From assembly GCA_964344215.1 (NCBI GenBank), contig CAYFMP010000081.1:1-15677 (forward strand): a stretch of DNA of 15,677 bases, given 5' to 3'. Source of the DNA: CAYFMP01 sp964344215. GTDB taxonomy: Bacteria; Pseudomonadota; Alphaproteobacteria; Rhodospirillales; Casp-alpha2. The notes beneath the pieces are model-generated. The model was not told the origin of the DNA and ran no database searches. It saw only the letters and a program-made list of their open reading frames with translations. The position numbers were made by a program, and so were the translations under genes. Shown here in pieces: positions 13,994 through 15,677 of this stretch. The stretch's first letter is position 1; every line of letters begins with the position of its first letter.

Positions 13994-14953
13994 ATGACCA
14001 AAATCGCCATCCTCGACGACTATCAGGACCAGGCCCTGGTATCGGCCGACTGGGAGAAGATCCCGGATGCCGACATCACCGTCTTCTCCGAGCACCTGGG
14101 ATGGGACGAAGACGTTATCGCCGACGCCCTGCAGCCCTACGAGGTTATCGTCGCCATGCGCGAGCGGACGCCGTTCCCGGCCTCGCTGATCGAGCGCCTC
14201 GGCAACCTCGGACTTCTCGTTACCACCGGCATGCGCAACCTCGCCTTCGACATGGCGGCGGCCCGGGCCTGCGGCATCGACGTCTGCGGCACCCGCATGC
14301 TCGGCTATCCGGCCTTCGAGCACGCCTGGGCGCTGATCCTGGGGCTGGCCAAGAACATCGCGGCCGAGGACCGGACCATGAAGACGGGCGGCTGGCAGGC
14401 CGCCGCCGGCGTCGGCCTCAACGGCAAGACGCTGGGCATTCTGGGCCTGGGCAAGCTGGGCAGCCAGTCGGCCCGGGCCGGCCTCGCCTTCGGGATGCAG
14501 GTGATCGCCTGGAGCGAAAACCTGACGGCGGAGCGCTGCGCCGAACACGGCGCCCAACTGGTCGGCCGCGACGAGCTGTTCGAGCGGTCCGATTTCCTGA
14601 CTGTCCACCAGCTCCTGAGCGCGCGCACCCGCGGCATGGTGGGGAAGCGCGAGCTCGGCCTGATGAAGGAGACCGCCTATCTGATCAACACCTCGCGCGG
14701 CCCCATCGTCGACGAGGCGGCGCTGATCGAGGCGCTCCGCGACAACCGCATCGCCGGCGCCGGCATCGACGTCTACGACACCGAGCCGCTGCCCGCCGAC
14801 CACCCCTTGCGCGGCCTCGACAACGCCGTGCTGACCGGCCACACCGGCTACGTCATCCACGAGCTCTACGAGGTCGTCTACGGAGAAGCGCTCGAGAACG
14901 TGGTGGCCTGGCTCGACGGCGCCCCGGTCCGCCTGCTCAACGCCGAGGAGTAG
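13994..14953 (+). CDS. D-2-hydroxyacid dehydrogenase family protein
   Basis: NAD(P)-dependent dehydrogenase of the D-isomer-specific 2-hydroxyacid family, 319 residues, which interconverts a 2-hydroxyacid and a 2-oxoacid in the cytoplasm. The nucleotide-binding loop GLGKLG is at 151-156 within TLGILGLGKLG. The catalytic triad is complete: Arg235 in NTSRGPIVDE, Glu264 in DTEPLP and His283 in TGHTGY. A short AAGG Shine-Dalgarno precedes ATG 13994. The crotonase gene starts 6 bp after its stop, so the two form an operon, and the divergent lyase shares its upstream region. A role in a 2-hydroxyacid catabolic pathway with the lyase is a reasonable inference, but the substrate is not determined. 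Confidence 0.92.
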   Translation: MTKIAILDDYQDQALVSADWEKIPDADITVFSEHLGWDEDVIADALQPYEVIVAMRERTPFPASLIERLGNLGLLVTTGMRNLAFDMAAARACGIDVCGTRMLGYPAFEHAWALILGLAKNIAAEDRTMKTGGWQAAAGVGLNGKTLGILGLGKLGSQSARAGLAFGMQVIAWSENLTAERCAEHGAQLVGRDELFERSDFLTVHQLLSARTRGMVGKRELGLMKETAYLINTSRGPIVDEAALIEALRDNRIAGAGIDVYDTEPLPADHPLRGLDNAVLTGHTGYVIHELYEVVYGEALENVVAWLDGAPVRLLNAEE

Positions 14954-14959
14954 CTGCCG

Positions 14960-15430
14960 GTGTCCGATCCCATCCTGCTCGAGCGCGACGGCGCCATCGC
15001 CTGGCTGATCCTCAACAACGAGGATAAACGCAACGCGCTGACGCTGGCCGCCTGGGAAAGGTTGATCGAACGCATCGCCGAGGTCGACACCGAGGACGAT
15101 TTGCGCTGCGTCGTCGTCCGCGGCGCCGGCGAGGCCGCCTTCGCGGCCGGCGCCGACATCTCCGAATTCCCCGACGTTCGGGCCGACGCCGAACAGGCGG
15201 CCGTTTACGGCGAGGTGGTGGGACGCGCGCTTGCCGCCATCGTCGAGTGCCGGCATCCGACGCTGGCCATGATCCATGGTGCCTGCACCGGCGGCGGGCT
15301 TGAAATCGCGTGCGCCTGCGATATCCGCATCAGCGGCGAGTCGGCGCGCTTCGGGGTGCCGATCAACCGCATCGGCCACGCCTTCGCCTACCCCGAAATG
15401 GTTCCGGTGCTGGCGGTCGCCGGCCGGGCG
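14960..15430 (+). CDS. Enoyl-CoA hydratase/isomerase family protein, 3'-truncated at a junction
   Basis: Crotonase-fold protein starting at GTG 14960, supported by GAGGAG (14945-14950) inside the end of the dehydrogenase gene. About 157 residues look genuine: NKR-like segment EDKRNAL (21-27), oxyanion-hole motif AAGADI (62-67), ACTGGGLEIA (108-117) with Glu115 in place of the first classical glutamate, and FGVPINRIGHAFAYPEM (131-147). The second classical glutamate position is Ile135, a pattern I associate with a hydratase subgroup of unknown substrate. Family similarity ends abruptly around 15427-15430. The remaining open frame to the window end has no stop but is antisense to an FAD-linked oxidase gene. 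A normal crotonase would continue about 100 residues, so the gene is broken by rearrangement or chimeric assembly. Confidence 0.85.
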
Positions 15431-15677
15431 CTCCACGCCGCCGACGACGCTGGTCCCGCCGCCAAAGGGGATCACCACGACGCCGGCGTCCTCGGCCCAG
15501 GCGAGCGCCGCTACCACGTCGCCCTCGTCGCGGGGATGGAGGACGGCGTCCGGGGCCGGCGAGAAGTCCCCCCGGAAGCCACGGACGAGGTCGCGGTAGG
15601 CGCGCCCGTAGGTGTGGAGCGCGCGGTCACGCCGCTCGACGCTCGCGATGGCCGACAGCGCCGCGGGGAGCTCGATG
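15431..15677 (-). CDS. FAD-linked oxidase (alkyl-DHAP synthase-like), internal fragment
   Basis: The minus strand from the window end encodes about 82 residues with clear similarity to the N-terminal half of FAD-binding (PCMH) oxidases close to the alkyldihydroxyacetonephosphate synthase group. Visible are the segment TYGRAYRDLVRGFRGDF, then PDAVLHPRDEGDV, and the FAD pyrophosphate-binding motif IPFGGGTSVVGGVE. The start codon lies beyond the window edge. The sequence stops being coherent just after GGVE, where it meets the truncated crotonase gene on the opposite strand. The piece is therefore cut at both ends, and no FAD-linked C-terminal domain is present. It appears even GC-richer than the adjacent genes, so it may come from another locus or organism. 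Confidence 0.85.

Noticed and set aside
13979..15517. A long minus-strand open frame running through the dehydrogenase and crotonase
   Set aside because: Only its first 30 or so residues are real protein, and these belong to the FAD-linked oxidase fragment. After about 15,430 it is antisense shadow. Reading it as one protein would hide the junction.
15431..15677. A crotonase fusion protein extending in frame to the window end
   Set aside because: The frame stays open, but its sequence has no crotonase character after the junction, and the opposite strand encodes a convincing FAD-binding motif.

Overview
The window is a gene-dense, GC-rich stretch of bacterial DNA. Gene content (a dipeptide-type ABC transporter operon with an M81 peptidase, crotonases, a PrpB-type lyase and a Tat-exported aldo/keto reductase) and general protein style suggest an alphaproteobacterium, perhaps near the Rhodospirillales. 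That placement is inference, since no rRNA or marker gene is present. One clearly AT-richer island (about 8.3-10.1 kb) interrupts it.

Layout. (1) 1-209: leader with a promoter candidate and a palindrome TGGTATACCA. (2) 210-7437, plus strand: a six-gene operon with two ATPases (DppD/DppF type), a periplasmic solute-binding protein, two permeases (DppB/DppC type) and an M81 (MlrC-like) metallopeptidase whose ATG abuts the permease stop codon. Together they look like a system that imports a peptide or amide-type compound and hydrolyses it in the cytoplasm. (3) 7523-8278, minus: an SDR-family protein that lacks most of the canonical SDR catalytic residues. (4) 8279-10197: the AT-rich island, with a minus-strand cassette of a frameshifted conserved gene, an Xre/DUF2384 antitoxin and a RES toxin. 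It is driven from a promoter embedded in a perfect 14-bp inverted repeat. (5) 10198-11157, plus: an aldo/keto reductase with a twin-arginine signal and intact tetrad. (6) 11178-13912, minus: crotonase, secreted Cys-containing protein of unknown function, and PrpB-like lyase. (7) 13994-15430, plus: D-2-hydroxyacid dehydrogenase and a second crotonase, divergent from the lyase.

The TGGTATACCA palindrome recurs between the lyase and the dehydrogenase. This suggests that the transporter/peptidase operon and this divergent pair share a GntR/FCD-like regulator encoded elsewhere.

At about 15,430 the second crotonase stops abruptly, and the rest of the window is the inside of an FAD-linked oxidase gene on the minus strand, also cut at that point. 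Two 3'-truncated genes therefore meet tail to tail, which indicates a rearrangement breakpoint or, quite possibly, an assembly chimera. No tRNA, rRNA, CRISPR array or insertion sequence was seen.
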